Source of the DNA: Aedoeadaptatus ivorii
Lineage (GTDB): Bacteria > Bacillota > Clostridia > Tissierellales > Peptoniphilaceae
Direction: 5' to 3'
DNA: 64,000 bases
Assembly (NCBI RefSeq): GCF_030815095.1
Contig: NZ_JAUSWF010000007.1
Coordinates: 62,001 to 126,000, forward strand
Part shown: positions 31,529-39,676 of the stretch, in pieces
Numbering within the stretch: position 1 is the first letter of the stretch
How the letters are laid out: each line of letters starts with the position of its first letter
Program-made: the position numbers and the translations under genes
The notes under the pieces: generated by a model
What the model was told of the DNA's origin: nothing
The model's input: the letters and a program-made list of their open reading frames with translations, nothing else
Database searches by the model: none

Positions 31529-32830
31529 ATGGCATACGCAACACAAATGGACGCGGCAAGACAGGGGATTATCACCCGTGAGATGGAAATCGTCGCCGAA
31601 AAGGAAAACCGCACGGCGGAAGAGATTCGCGCCTGGGTGGCGGAAGGCAAGGTCGCCATTCCCGCCAATAAAAACCACAAGAGCTTAGATCCCGCGGGCA
31701 TCGGTTCTATGTTAAAGACCAAGATCAATGTCAACCTCGGGGTTTCCCGCGACGTCGCCGACTGGGAATCGGAGATGGAAAAGGTAAACCACGCTGTGGA
31801 ACTCGGGGCGGATGCCATCATGGACCTCTCGACCCATGGAGACACCAAGATCTTCCGCAACAAGCTCACCGACGAGTGCCCGGCGATGATCGGTACCGTG
31901 CCGATCTACGACTCGGTCATCTATCACCAACGCGATCTGGGCGAACTTACCGCCGAGGACTTTTTGGAAGTCATCCGCGCCCACGGGGAAGACGGGGTCG
32001 ACTTCGTCACCCTGCACTGCGGCCTGACCAAGCGCACGGTGGAACAACTGAAGCGCTTCGGCAGAAAGACCAATATCGTATCCCGCGGAGGGTCTTTGAT
32101 CTTTGCGTGGATGAGCATGACCGGCGAAGAAAACCCCTTCTTCGAATACTATGACGAAATTCTCGACATCTGCCGCGAATACGATATGACCATCTCTTTG
32201 GGCGACGGCGCACGCCCCGGCTGTCTCGCCGATGCGGGCGATCTGCTGCAGATCGAAGAGCTGGTACGTTTGGGCGAGCTGACCAAGCGCGCATGGGAAA
32301 AAGACGTGCAGGTCATGGTCGAAGGACCGGGACACGTGCCCCTAAACGAAGTCGCCGCCAATATGGAAATTCAACAGACCATCTGTGCCGGCGCGCCCTT
32401 CTACGTATTGGGACCCTTGGTTACCGACATCGCACCGGGCTATGACCACATCACCGCCGCCATCGGCGGGGCGGTGGCCGCTGCCCACGGCGCCGCCTTC
32501 CTCTGCTATGTAACCCCGGCGGAACACTTGGCGCTTCCCAATGCGGCGGATGTCAAGGCGGGCATTATGGCCTCGAAGATCGCCGCTCACGCCGCGGATA
32601 TCGCCAAGGGCGTTCCCGGTGCCCGCGACGAAGACGACGCCATGGGGGATGCGCGCCGGGAATTGGACTGGGAGAAGATGTTCGCCCACGCCATGGATCC
32701 CGAAACCGCACGCCGCGTGCGCGACGAACGAAGCCCCGAAGTGGAAGAAACCTGCTCCATGTGCGGCAAGTTCTGTGCCGTGCGCAGCATGAACAAGGCG
32801 CTCAGCGGAGAAAAAGTAGATATCCTCTAA
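31529..32830 (+). CDS. thiC: Phosphomethylpyrimidine synthase ThiC (radical SAM)
   Basis: This 433-residue enzyme turns aminoimidazole ribotide into hydroxymethylpyrimidine phosphate. Motifs are INVNLGVSRD, MDLSTHGD, GTVPIYDSVIY, TLHCGL, SRGGSLIFAWM, SLGDGARPGCLADAGD, MVEGPGHVPLNEVAANM, the metal-binding DIAPGYDHITAAIGGA, and the C-terminal cluster motif CSMCGKFCAV (CxxCxxxxC). The RBS GGAGG lies within the last codons of thiD. It is the last gene of the TPP-riboswitch operon. Confidence 0.98.
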   Translation: MAYATQMDAARQGIITREMEIVAEKENRTAEEIRAWVAEGKVAIPANKNHKSLDPAGIGSMLKTKINVNLGVSRDVADWESEMEKVNHAVELGADAIMDLSTHGDTKIFRNKLTDECPAMIGTVPIYDSVIYHQRDLGELTAEDFLEVIRAHGEDGVDFVTLHCGLTKRTVEQLKRFGRKTNIVSRGGSLIFAWMSMTGEENPFFEYYDEILDICREYDMTISLGDGARPGCLADAGDLLQIEELVRLGELTKRAWEKDVQVMVEGPGHVPLNEVAANMEIQQTICAGAPFYVLGPLVTDIAPGYDHITAAIGGAVAAAHGAAFLCYVTPAEHLALPNAADVKAGIMASKIAAHAADIAKGVPGARDEDDAMGDARRELDWEKMFAHAMDPETARRVRDERSPEVEETCSMCGKFCAVRSMNKALSGEKVDIL

Positions 32831-32850
32831 GCCCACAAAAGAATCGCGGC

Positions 32851-32880
32851 AAAAAAAGAGCCTCCCGAGAGGCTCTTTTT
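32851..32880 (+). terminator. Terminator of the thiM-thiC operon
   Basis: AGAGCCTC-CCGA-GAGGCTCT between an A run and a T run. Confidence 0.92.
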
Positions 32881-32892
32881 GTATGCCCAAAA

Positions 32893-32920
32893 TAAAAAAA
32901 GGTGCGGATTGTCCGCACCT
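32893..32920 (-). terminator. Terminator of the PBP gene
   Basis: On the minus strand AGGTGCGGA pairs with TCCGCACCT around a three-base loop, followed by a T run. It begins four bases after the PBP stop. Confidence 0.9.
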
Positions 32921-32923
32921 TTT

Positions 32924-35350
32924 CTAGTTTTGTTGATCGCCTTGTCCTTGGCCCTGGCCCTGGCCTTGTCCTTGTCCTTGACCTTGACCCTGACCTTGTC
33001 CTTGGCCCTGTTGCTGGCTGTTGCCGTTGTTATTGTTATCGTTCTGTTCTTGATTGTCCTCTTTCTTTTCCACCTTCGGCTTTTTGGGCTTCGGAGGAAT
33101 GTTCTTATAGAGGTTTCTCAGGCCGCTGGGGGCGGTGCTTTCGGCAAAGAGTTCGGTATAGCCCGCCACCGGAATATATTTGCGGTACAGGCCGTCTTCC
33201 GGCGCCTCGAACTTTTTGTCCGCGAGATCTTTGTGCACGTCGGACATAATCGCCCGCCACAGTCTCGCCGCCATACGGGAGTAGTCCCATAGGGGCGTGT
33301 TGTCGTCGTTTCCGATCCAGACCGATGCCGTGTAGTAGGGGGTATAGCCCACAAACCAGCTGTCGCGCTTGCGGTTGGTGGTACCGGTCTTGCCGGCGAT
33401 GTGCATGCCGGAGAAGTTTGCGTAGGTACCGGTACCGCGGCTGACGACGTTCTCTAAGATATCGGTCATAATATAGGCGTTTTGGGGCGAGGTGATTTCC
33501 ACTTCTTCCCGGGGGTTTTCGTAGATGACCTTGCCGCTTTTGTCGGTGATCTTGTCGACAAAGGAGGGAGCGATAAAGTTGCCTTGATTGGGGAAGGTAC
33601 TGAATGCGCCCGCCATTTCCAGGGGACTGATTCCCACCGTCATGCCGCCGAGTGTGAGGGAGGCGAGGTTCATATCGTTGTATTTTTTGGTGTCGATATT
33701 GACGTAGCGCTCGTTGTCTTCAGGCTCTACGATAGAGCTGACATTCATCTTTTCCAGATTTTCGATCATCATCTTGCTCGCCTCGTCCTCGCCTTTGGCG
33801 AGTCCCTTGCCGACGAGATAGGCGCCGACATTCGACGAGTTGACGATCAGATTGCGGACGGTGGTATAGCCCTTGTAGCCCGTGGAGTTCTTGGGCCAGC
33901 CGCCGGGGCGCGGCAGGTCACGGTACACATCGCCCGCGGTACCCCCCTTGTTAAAGAGGGCGAGATAGGGGCCGATGGGCTTGATTGCCGAACCGGGCTG
34001 GCGCGGGTTTTTGGCGCGGTTTAGGATATTGTTGCCGCCGATGCCCCTTCCGCCGACAATCGAAGCGACGCGTCCGGTCTGGTGGTCCATAATGACGATC
34101 CCGACCTGGGGCTGAATGATGCCTTTTTTGTCCTTGTGGCGGCCGGGGAAGTAGGTATTCTGGCTTACTTTTTCCTCGACGATCTTTTGGATATCCAGAT
34201 CCATGGGGGTTTCTATGCGCAGACCGCCGTTGTAGAGAATTTGCTGCGCCTCTTTCGAGTCGTGTCCCTGTTCTTTGAGGATGTCGAGCACTTCGTCTTT
34301 GACGGCATCCACATAATACGAGGAGATGCCCTTGGTGGTTCTCGCGCCGAGATCCAGCTCTATGGGCTCGTCGATGGCGGCGGTCATGGTAGATTCTTCG
34401 ATCATACCCAGATCGTGCATTTTATGCAGGATCAGCTTTTGCCGCTTTTTGCTGGTGGGATTCGACACCGCCTTGCGCACGAGCATATCGCCCGATAAGA
34501 CTTGGCTGTATTCGAAGGAGTCGATCTCGTCGGCCTCGAAGAGTGCCTTGCCGAGTTCCTTGTCCCGATCGGTGGATTCTTCGCCCAGCGAGTCCGCCGC
34601 CACCAGCGTAATTTCGAGGTTGTCGATGCCCTCGCCGTCCTCGAAGGGGGCGAGCTTATAGGGCGTATAGTCCGAAGGGCGGTTGGTGATGCCGATAATC
34701 ATGGCGGATTCCGCCAAGGTGAGATCCGACACGTCTTTGTCGAAAAAGGTCTTGGCGGCGGCCTGTACGCCGATGGTGCCCTTGGAGAAGGCGGCGGAGT
34801 TCAAATACGCCTCGAGGATCTGTTCTTTGCTCAGATTGCTCTCCAGTTGAAAGGCGTAATAGATGTCCTGAAACTTTCGCGCAAAGCTCTGTACCTGCGA
34901 GGTATAGAGGTTTTTTGCCACCTGCATGGTGATGGTGGATCCCCCCTGGGAGAAGCTCATATTTCGCAGGTTCCGCACCGTGGCGGAAATCAGCCGGCGA
35001 AAGTCGACGCCGTTGTGCTCGTAAAACCGCTGGTCTTCGATGGCGACGGCCGCCTGTTTTAAGTGCTCGGGCATTTTGTCGATCGGCACGTATTCGCTAA
35101 ATTCGTTCTGCACGAGTTTTTCCACCGGATCGCCGTTTTTGTCCAAAACGACCGATGTCTCGGCGATGGCCTCGCGTACATTTTTGGGGTCAATCTCCGG
35201 CGATTGGCTGATGGCGGTAACGGCATAGGCCGCGGCCAGCCCGGCCGTCGTGACCCCGATTATAATAATGATTAAAAATAAGATCTTAAAGGCGGAGCTC
35301 CAACGCAGGGAATGGGCTTCGCGCCCCTCCGCTCTGGTCTTTCTTGTCAT
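32924..35350 (-). CDS. Class A penicillin-binding protein (PBP1a type)
   Basis: The 808 residues have a cytoplasmic basic start and one membrane helix (about 22-45). The GT51 glycosyltransferase domain carries EDQRFYEHNGVDFRR, GGSTITMQVAKNLY and the EAYLNSAAFSKGTIG region. The transpeptidase domain has SAIK (active Ser), SSN and KTGTT. The C-terminal tail is Lys/Pro-rich, then Asn/Gln-rich, then eleven Gly-Gln dipeptides. It polymerises and cross-links peptidoglycan outside the membrane. RBS AAGGAGG. A TATAAT -10 element lies upstream. The repeat tail is disordered and could bind the wall or vary in length between strains. Confidence 0.95.
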   Translation of the reverse strand: MTRKTRAEGREAHSLRWSSAFKILFLIIIIIGVTTAGLAAAYAVTAISQSPEIDPKNVREAIAETSVVLDKNGDPVEKLVQNEFSEYVPIDKMPEHLKQAAVAIEDQRFYEHNGVDFRRLISATVRNLRNMSFSQGGSTITMQVAKNLYTSQVQSFARKFQDIYYAFQLESNLSKEQILEAYLNSAAFSKGTIGVQAAAKTFFDKDVSDLTLAESAMIIGITNRPSDYTPYKLAPFEDGEGIDNLEITLVAADSLGEESTDRDKELGKALFEADEIDSFEYSQVLSGDMLVRKAVSNPTSKKRQKLILHKMHDLGMIEESTMTAAIDEPIELDLGARTTKGISSYYVDAVKDEVLDILKEQGHDSKEAQQILYNGGLRIETPMDLDIQKIVEEKVSQNTYFPGRHKDKKGIIQPQVGIVIMDHQTGRVASIVGGRGIGGNNILNRAKNPRQPGSAIKPIGPYLALFNKGGTAGDVYRDLPRPGGWPKNSTGYKGYTTVRNLIVNSSNVGAYLVGKGLAKGEDEASKMMIENLEKMNVSSIVEPEDNERYVNIDTKKYNDMNLASLTLGGMTVGISPLEMAGAFSTFPNQGNFIAPSFVDKITDKSGKVIYENPREEVEITSPQNAYIMTDILENVVSRGTGTYANFSGMHIAGKTGTTNRKRDSWFVGYTPYYTASVWIGNDDNTPLWDYSRMAARLWRAIMSDVHKDLADKKFEAPEDGLYRKYIPVAGYTELFAESTAPSGLRNLYKNIPPKPKKPKVEKKEDNQEQNDNNNNGNSQQQGQGQGQGQGQGQGQGQGQGQGQGDQQN
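32942..33007 (-). repeat. Hexanucleotide tandem repeat coding (Gly-Gln)11 in the PBP tail
   Basis: Eleven consecutive 6-bp units of the form GGN-CAR, with mixed third positions. Whole-unit changes keep the reading frame. Confidence 0.85.
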
Positions 35351-35556
35351 AGAAACCTCCTTCTATATTTGACTATTATACCAAAAGGGCACAGAGAGAG
35401 GCATAAGATTCTGTGAAATATAGGCGTTCGGGCAAATTCTCCGCGAGAATTAGACGGATATTAGAAATATAGGCGGCGTCCTGTTAAAATTTTTACATAC
35501 TGGGTAGAAACCCCGTATAGTTATGGTATAATCGTTTCGCGTGAAAGAGGTGTAAT

Positions 35557-36504
35557 ATGTATTCCGGACATATAACCGACGTTCCCGGCATCGCCGTGGG
35601 ACATATGGAAGATGCGGAGGGCGGCACCGGTGTGACGGTCGTCGTGCCTCCGGCGGGCACCACCGCCGGCGTCGATGTACGCGGCGGCGGACCCGGCACC
35701 CGGGAGTGTATCTTGCTGCGGCCCGAATACGCCATGGATACGGTGCACGCCGTGGTCTTAAGCGGTGGCTCCGCCTATGGACTCGAGGCGGCGAGCGGCG
35801 TAATGCGCGGCTTGCGCGCCGACGGCATCGGCTATTCCGTGGGCGTGGGAATCGTCCCCATCGTCCCCTCGGCCATTCTCTTCGACTTGACCTACAAAAA
35901 CCCCGACGTATGGCCCGATATGGAAATGGGCCTTTCGGCCTACAACCAGGCGAGTACCGAAATGAGACGACAAGGTTCGGTGGGCGCCGGTTGCGGTTGC
36001 ACGGCGGCAAAGAGCATGGGCACAGAATACGCAAAGAAATCCGGCATCGGCTCCGCCGCCATACAGGTGGGCGATGCGGTATTTGCCGCCATCGTCGCGG
36101 TGAATGCCTTCGGCAATATTTACGATGCCGAAGCGGGACGCGCCCTCGCCATGCCCGTGGTGGACGGTGAGGCGGTGCCCTTTGAGGAAGCGCTACTTCG
36201 GGGGCCCTTATCCTTTGCCGAGGCGGGACACAAAAATACGACCCTCGCCATCGTCGCGACCAACGGAAAATTCGATAAGACCGCGCTCTGTAAGCTCGCG
36301 GGTAGGAGCCACAACGGCCTCGCCCGAAGCATTCAACCGGTACACACCGAACTCGACGGCGATACGATCTTTTCTCTCGCCACCAACGAGGTCGACATCT
36401 CTATGCAGGCCGCCGGCCACTATCTGCCCAAGGTGCTCGCGCGGGCGGTGGCAAACGGCATTTACAGCGTACAAAAAGATAATACAGCGAGCGAAACTAT
36501 ATGA
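35557..36504 (+). CDS. P1 family peptidase (DmpA/BapA-like Ntn hydrolase)
   Basis: This 315-residue self-processing aminopeptidase-type hydrolase has ITDVPGIAVGHMEDAEGGTG, RGGGPGTRE, AVVLSGGSAYGLEAASGVM, GSVGAGCGCTAAK (region of the autocleavage site and N-terminal nucleophile), VAVNAFGNIYD and LAIVATNGKFDK. The nucleophile position seems occupied by Cys (AGCGC) where relatives have Thr or Ser. It has no signal peptide and is cytoplasmic. It probably cleaves small peptides or amides. The ATG follows AAGAGGTGTAAT. Confidence 0.88.
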   Translation: MYSGHITDVPGIAVGHMEDAEGGTGVTVVVPPAGTTAGVDVRGGGPGTRECILLRPEYAMDTVHAVVLSGGSAYGLEAASGVMRGLRADGIGYSVGVGIVPIVPSAILFDLTYKNPDVWPDMEMGLSAYNQASTEMRRQGSVGAGCGCTAAKSMGTEYAKKSGIGSAAIQVGDAVFAAIVAVNAFGNIYDAEAGRALAMPVVDGEAVPFEEALLRGPLSFAEAGHKNTTLAIVATNGKFDKTALCKLAGRSHNGLARSIQPVHTELDGDTIFSLATNEVDISMQAAGHYLPKVLARAVANGIYSVQKDNTASETI

Positions 36505-36540
36505 CCGGTATCCCGTGGGGAACCGGATCGGAGGGAAACT

Positions 36541-37311
36541 ATGCAAACACACAAAGGCAAGAAGGACGGGCTGCTGTCGACGCGGCAGATCGTCATTATC
36601 GGCATTTTGGGGGCGATCACCGTCGTATTGGGACTGACGCCCTTGGGCTTTGTTCCCATCGGGCCCTTGAATGCGACCACCATGCACATTCCCGTCCTCG
36701 TCGCCGCCTTTTTGGAGGGGCCGGTGGTGGGCGGGTTCGTGGGTTTGATCTTCGGACTCAGCTCCCTGTTTAACGCCATCACCCGACCGACGCCGATTTC
36801 GATCGTATTCTACAATCCGCTGATTTCGATCCTGCCCCGCGTCCTCTTGGGCATCGTGAGCTATTATTTATATGCGGGCTTCCGAAAGATCGACGGCAAC
36901 GCGCTGAAAAAGGTGGGGATTTTGTGCTGGATCGGCGCCCTGGCCTTTTTGCTTCGCGGCCTATGGGGCAATATTTCGGCGGGCGAATACGGCGCGTCGT
37001 TCTTTCTCAATACCTTCTTTCTCCTCCTCTCGGCAGGGCTCTTCTACGGCATGTGGAAGTCCGAGTCCAAAAGCGCCGCGGTGGTGCTCGCCGCCTTTGT
37101 ATCGACCATCTTCCACTCGGCGATGGTGATGAGCGGCATTTATATCTTTTTTGCGGAGGAATTTGTAAAGGGCGTAGGCGCCTCTATGGAAGTGGTGAAC
37201 ACGGTGATCTTCGGCACCATTATCACATCGGGCGTGCCCGAGGGCATTCTGGCGGCGATCATTACGACCGGCGTGGTGACCGCCCGATTGGCAAGTATCA
37301 AGAAAAAATAA
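36541..37311 (+). CDS. ECF transporter S component, probably pantothenate (PanT-like)
   Basis: This 256-residue membrane protein has LGLTPLGFVPIGPLNATTMHIPVLVAAFLEGPVVG followed by GLIFGLSSLFNA, the S-component pattern with six or so membrane segments. It lacks its own ATPase, so it should use EcfA1/A2/T at 4389. The next gene, 18 bases away, is pantothenate kinase coaX, which supports pantothenate as substrate. Family members near coaX are commonly assigned so. The assignment is by context, not by a binding-site motif I could verify. RBS GGAGGG. Confidence 0.78.
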   Translation: MQTHKGKKDGLLSTRQIVIIGILGAITVVLGLTPLGFVPIGPLNATTMHIPVLVAAFLEGPVVGGFVGLIFGLSSLFNAITRPTPISIVFYNPLISILPRVLLGIVSYYLYAGFRKIDGNALKKVGILCWIGALAFLLRGLWGNISAGEYGASFFLNTFFLLLSAGLFYGMWKSESKSAAVVLAAFVSTIFHSAMVMSGIYIFFAEEFVKGVGASMEVVNTVIFGTIITSGVPEGILAAIITTGVVTARLASIKKK

Positions 37312-37329
37312 CGGACAGTCAGGTGAGAT

Positions 37330-38103
37330 ATGTTATTAGTCATAGACGTCGGAAACACAAATATCGTCTTCGGAGCCTATAAGGGCGAGGAATTGATCCA
37401 CGACTGGCGGATCTCCTCGGACCAATCCAAGACCAGCGACGAATTCGGCATGTTGATTACGCAAATACTGGACAATGTGCAGCTGAAACCCGTCGATATC
37501 GAAGCGGTCATCATCTCCTCGGTGGTGCCGAATTTAATGTATACGCTGCAGAATATGGTGATCAAATACTTCCACCAATACCCCATCGTCGTGGGCGTGG
37601 GCGTAAAGACCGGCATCAACATCCGCTACGACAACCCCAGGGAAGTGGGGGCGGACCGGATCGTAAACGCCGTGGCGGCGATTGAACGCTATGGCGGACC
37701 GTGCATTATCATCGATCTGGGCACGGCGGTCACCTTCTGTGTGGTCGACGATAAGAAGAACTATTTGGGCGGGTTGATTATACCGGGCATCAGCATCTCG
37801 GCGGATGCGCTGGTGTCGAGAACCTCGAAGCTCCCCAAAATCGAGATCATCAAGCCCGAGAAGGTCATCGGAAAGACGACCGTGAGCAGTATGCAAAACG
37901 GGCTCTACTACGGGTTTTCGTCGATGATCGACGGCATCGTCACCCATATCATTCGCGAGATGGGCTTGGGACCCGACGAACTCAAGATCATCGCCACCGG
38001 CGGGTTTGCCAATCTCTTGGTCTCCGACAGCATCTACGACATCCTTATCGATCGGGACCTGACGTTGGACGGCCTGCGCATTCTCTATGAGTTGAACCGT
38101 TAA
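37330..38103 (+). CDS. coaX: Type III pantothenate kinase
   Basis: This 257-residue ASKHA-fold kinase has DVGNTNIVFGAYKG (phosphate loop), GVKTGINIRYDNPREVGADRIVNAVAA, IIDLGTAVTFCVV, GLIIPGISISADALVSRTSKLP and GGFANLL. It catalyses the first step from pantothenate to coenzyme A and is insensitive to CoA feedback. It sits between the PanT-like transporter and dusB, and the stop codon abuts the dusB ATG. Confidence 0.97.
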   Translation: MLLVIDVGNTNIVFGAYKGEELIHDWRISSDQSKTSDEFGMLITQILDNVQLKPVDIEAVIISSVVPNLMYTLQNMVIKYFHQYPIVVGVGVKTGINIRYDNPREVGADRIVNAVAAIERYGGPCIIIDLGTAVTFCVVDDKKNYLGGLIIPGISISADALVSRTSKLPKIEIIKPEKVIGKTTVSSMQNGLYYGFSSMIDGIVTHIIREMGLGPDELKIIATGGFANLLVSDSIYDILIDRDLTLDGLRILYELNR

Positions 38104-39048
38104 ATGAAATTTACGATCGCACTGGCGCCTATGGCGGGCTATACCGATCTCAGCTTTCGGCGAATTGCCTCCCGTTACGGGATGGACTACGCCACCACCG
38201 AGATGGTAAGCGTCAAGGCGCTTTATTACGGAGACAAAAAGACGAAGCGGCTGATGGCGGTGGCAGAGGACGAGGCACCGGTGGGGCTGCAGCTATTCGG
38301 CGAGGATCCCGCAATTTTGGAGCAGGTTCTCGCGGACCTTTCTGAAAGCGGCGGGCTCGACGCGTTCGCCTTCGTGGACCTCAATATGGGCTGTCCCGCG
38401 CCGAAAATCGTAAAGACCGGCGCCGGAAGCGCGCTTATGCGGGATCTGCCCCGGGCTAGGGCGATGATGGAATCCGCCGTCAAGGCCTCCTCCGTGCCCG
38501 TCACCGTAAAGGTTCGAAAGGGCTTTTTGGAAGGGGAGACGCAGGGGCTCGAGATCGCCAAAATCGCCCAAGATGCGGGCATCTCGGCCCTTACCGTGCA
38601 CGGAAGGAGCCGCGAGGCGTATTACAGCGGCCTCGCCGATTGGGATTTTATCGGCCGCGTTTCGAATGCGGTGACGATCCCCGTCATCGGAAACGGCGAC
38701 ATCGCCCGGGCCGAAGACATCGCCCATGCACGGGACTACGGCGTGGCGGGTGTCGCCATAGGGCGGGGCGTCATCGGCAATCCCTTTTTATTTCGCGACT
38801 GTAAGCGGTTCCTTTTAGGCGAGGATCCCCTACCGATATCGGATGCGGAGATCCTGCGCGTCGCCAAGACCCACCTCGCCTGGAGCGTGGCGCAAAAGGG
38901 AGAGCGGCTGGGCGTGGTCGAGATGCGCAAGCATTTTATCGGCTATCTGAAGGGCTTTCCCGGCGCAAAAAAACTGCGCGCAGAAATCCTTTCGCTTGCC
39001 ACCGAGGCGGAGATCTTAAAATTTTTGGACGCGATCCCCGTAGAATAG
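38104..39048 (+). CDS. dusB: tRNA-dihydrouridine synthase (DusB type)
   Basis: This 314-residue FMN TIM barrel starts ALAPMAGYTDLSFRRIA and has VGLQLFGEDP, DLNMGCPAPKIVKTGAGSALM (with the conserved Cys), PVTVKVRKGF, ALTVHGRSREAYYSG, PVIGNGDI and GVAIGRGVIGNPFLFRD. It reduces uridines in tRNA to dihydrouridine. The AGSALM and NPFLF blocks fit the Firmicute DusB group. The ATG directly follows the coaX stop. Confidence 0.93.
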   Translation: MKFTIALAPMAGYTDLSFRRIASRYGMDYATTEMVSVKALYYGDKKTKRLMAVAEDEAPVGLQLFGEDPAILEQVLADLSESGGLDAFAFVDLNMGCPAPKIVKTGAGSALMRDLPRARAMMESAVKASSVPVTVKVRKGFLEGETQGLEIAKIAQDAGISALTVHGRSREAYYSGLADWDFIGRVSNAVTIPVIGNGDIARAEDIAHARDYGVAGVAIGRGVIGNPFLFRDCKRFLLGEDPLPISDAEILRVAKTHLAWSVAQKGERLGVVEMRKHFIGYLKGFPGAKKLRAEILSLATEAEILKFLDAIPVE

Positions 39049-39058
39049 CCCCGCCCGA

Positions 39059-39087
39059 TTGACAGAAAAAGCCATTTTTTATATAAT
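39059..39087 (+). promoter_or_regulatory. Consensus sigma-A promoter of greA-lysS
   Basis: Perfect TTGACA, 17-bp spacer, perfect TATAAT, just downstream of the dusB stop. Confidence 0.93.
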
Positions 39088-39104
39088 GGGGAAACTTGAG
39101 TACC

Positions 39105-39129
39105 GGGACCCAATTGCGGGTCCTTTCTT
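39105..39129 (+). promoter_or_regulatory. Terminator-like hairpin in the greA leader
   Basis: GGACCC-AATTGC-GGGTCC is followed by TTTCTT. It lies about ten bases after the predicted transcription start and 48 bases before the greA ATG. It could be an attenuator, or the end of dusB transcription read through the promoter. Confidence 0.5.
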
Positions 39130-39176
39130 AATAAATGGATAGAAAGGCGAACGCATCGCCGAATGGGAGTGATCAA

Positions 39177-39653
39177 ATGGTAGATAAGGACGTATTTATT
39201 ACCGAGGAAGGTCTGCAAAAGATCGAGGACGAAATCGAATACTTAAAGACCGTTCGACGCAAAGAAGTGGCCGAACGGATCAAAGTGGCGTTGGGCTACG
39301 GCGACCTCTCGGAAAACTCGGAATACGACGAGGCGAAAAACGAGCAGGCGCAAGTGGAAGAGCGCATCGCAAAGCTCGAATATATGGCGAGAAATGCCAA
39401 GGTCGTCAAAGAAGACGACCTGAACGAAGACATCGTCAATGTCGGTTCCACCGTCGTCGTCAAAGATATCGAGACTGGCGATGAGGACACCTATGATATA
39501 GTAGGCAGTGCGGAAGCCGATCCCCTGGAAGGCAAGATCTCCAACGAAAGCCCCATCGGCGCGGGCCTTATGGGCAAAAGCGTCGGCGATGTGGCGGAAA
39601 TCGAAGTGCCCCAGGGCAAGGTTCAACTGGAAGTGCTGAAGATATCGATTTGA
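39177..39653 (+). CDS. greA: Transcript cleavage factor GreA
   Basis: The 158 residues have an N-terminal coiled-coil hairpin with the GDLSENSEYDEAKNEQ tip that enters the RNA polymerase secondary channel, and a C-terminal FKBP-like domain (ESPIGAGLMGKSVGD). It stimulates RNA cleavage in backtracked complexes. The ATG at 39177 has GGGAG upstream. A longer frame from 39135 is rejected. It is co-transcribed with lysS, an order common in Firmicutes. Confidence 0.97.
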   Translation: MVDKDVFITEEGLQKIEDEIEYLKTVRRKEVAERIKVALGYGDLSENSEYDEAKNEQAQVEERIAKLEYMARNAKVVKEDDLNEDIVNVGSTVVVKDIETGDEDTYDIVGSAEADPLEGKISNESPIGAGLMGKSVGDVAEIEVPQGKVQLEVLKISI

Positions 39654-39676
39654 TAGACAATAGCGGGAGGCAGAAA

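Noticed and set aside
32942..33007. Possible CRISPR-like array
   Set aside because: Short 6-bp coding repeats without spacers; it is a Gly-Gln protein tail.
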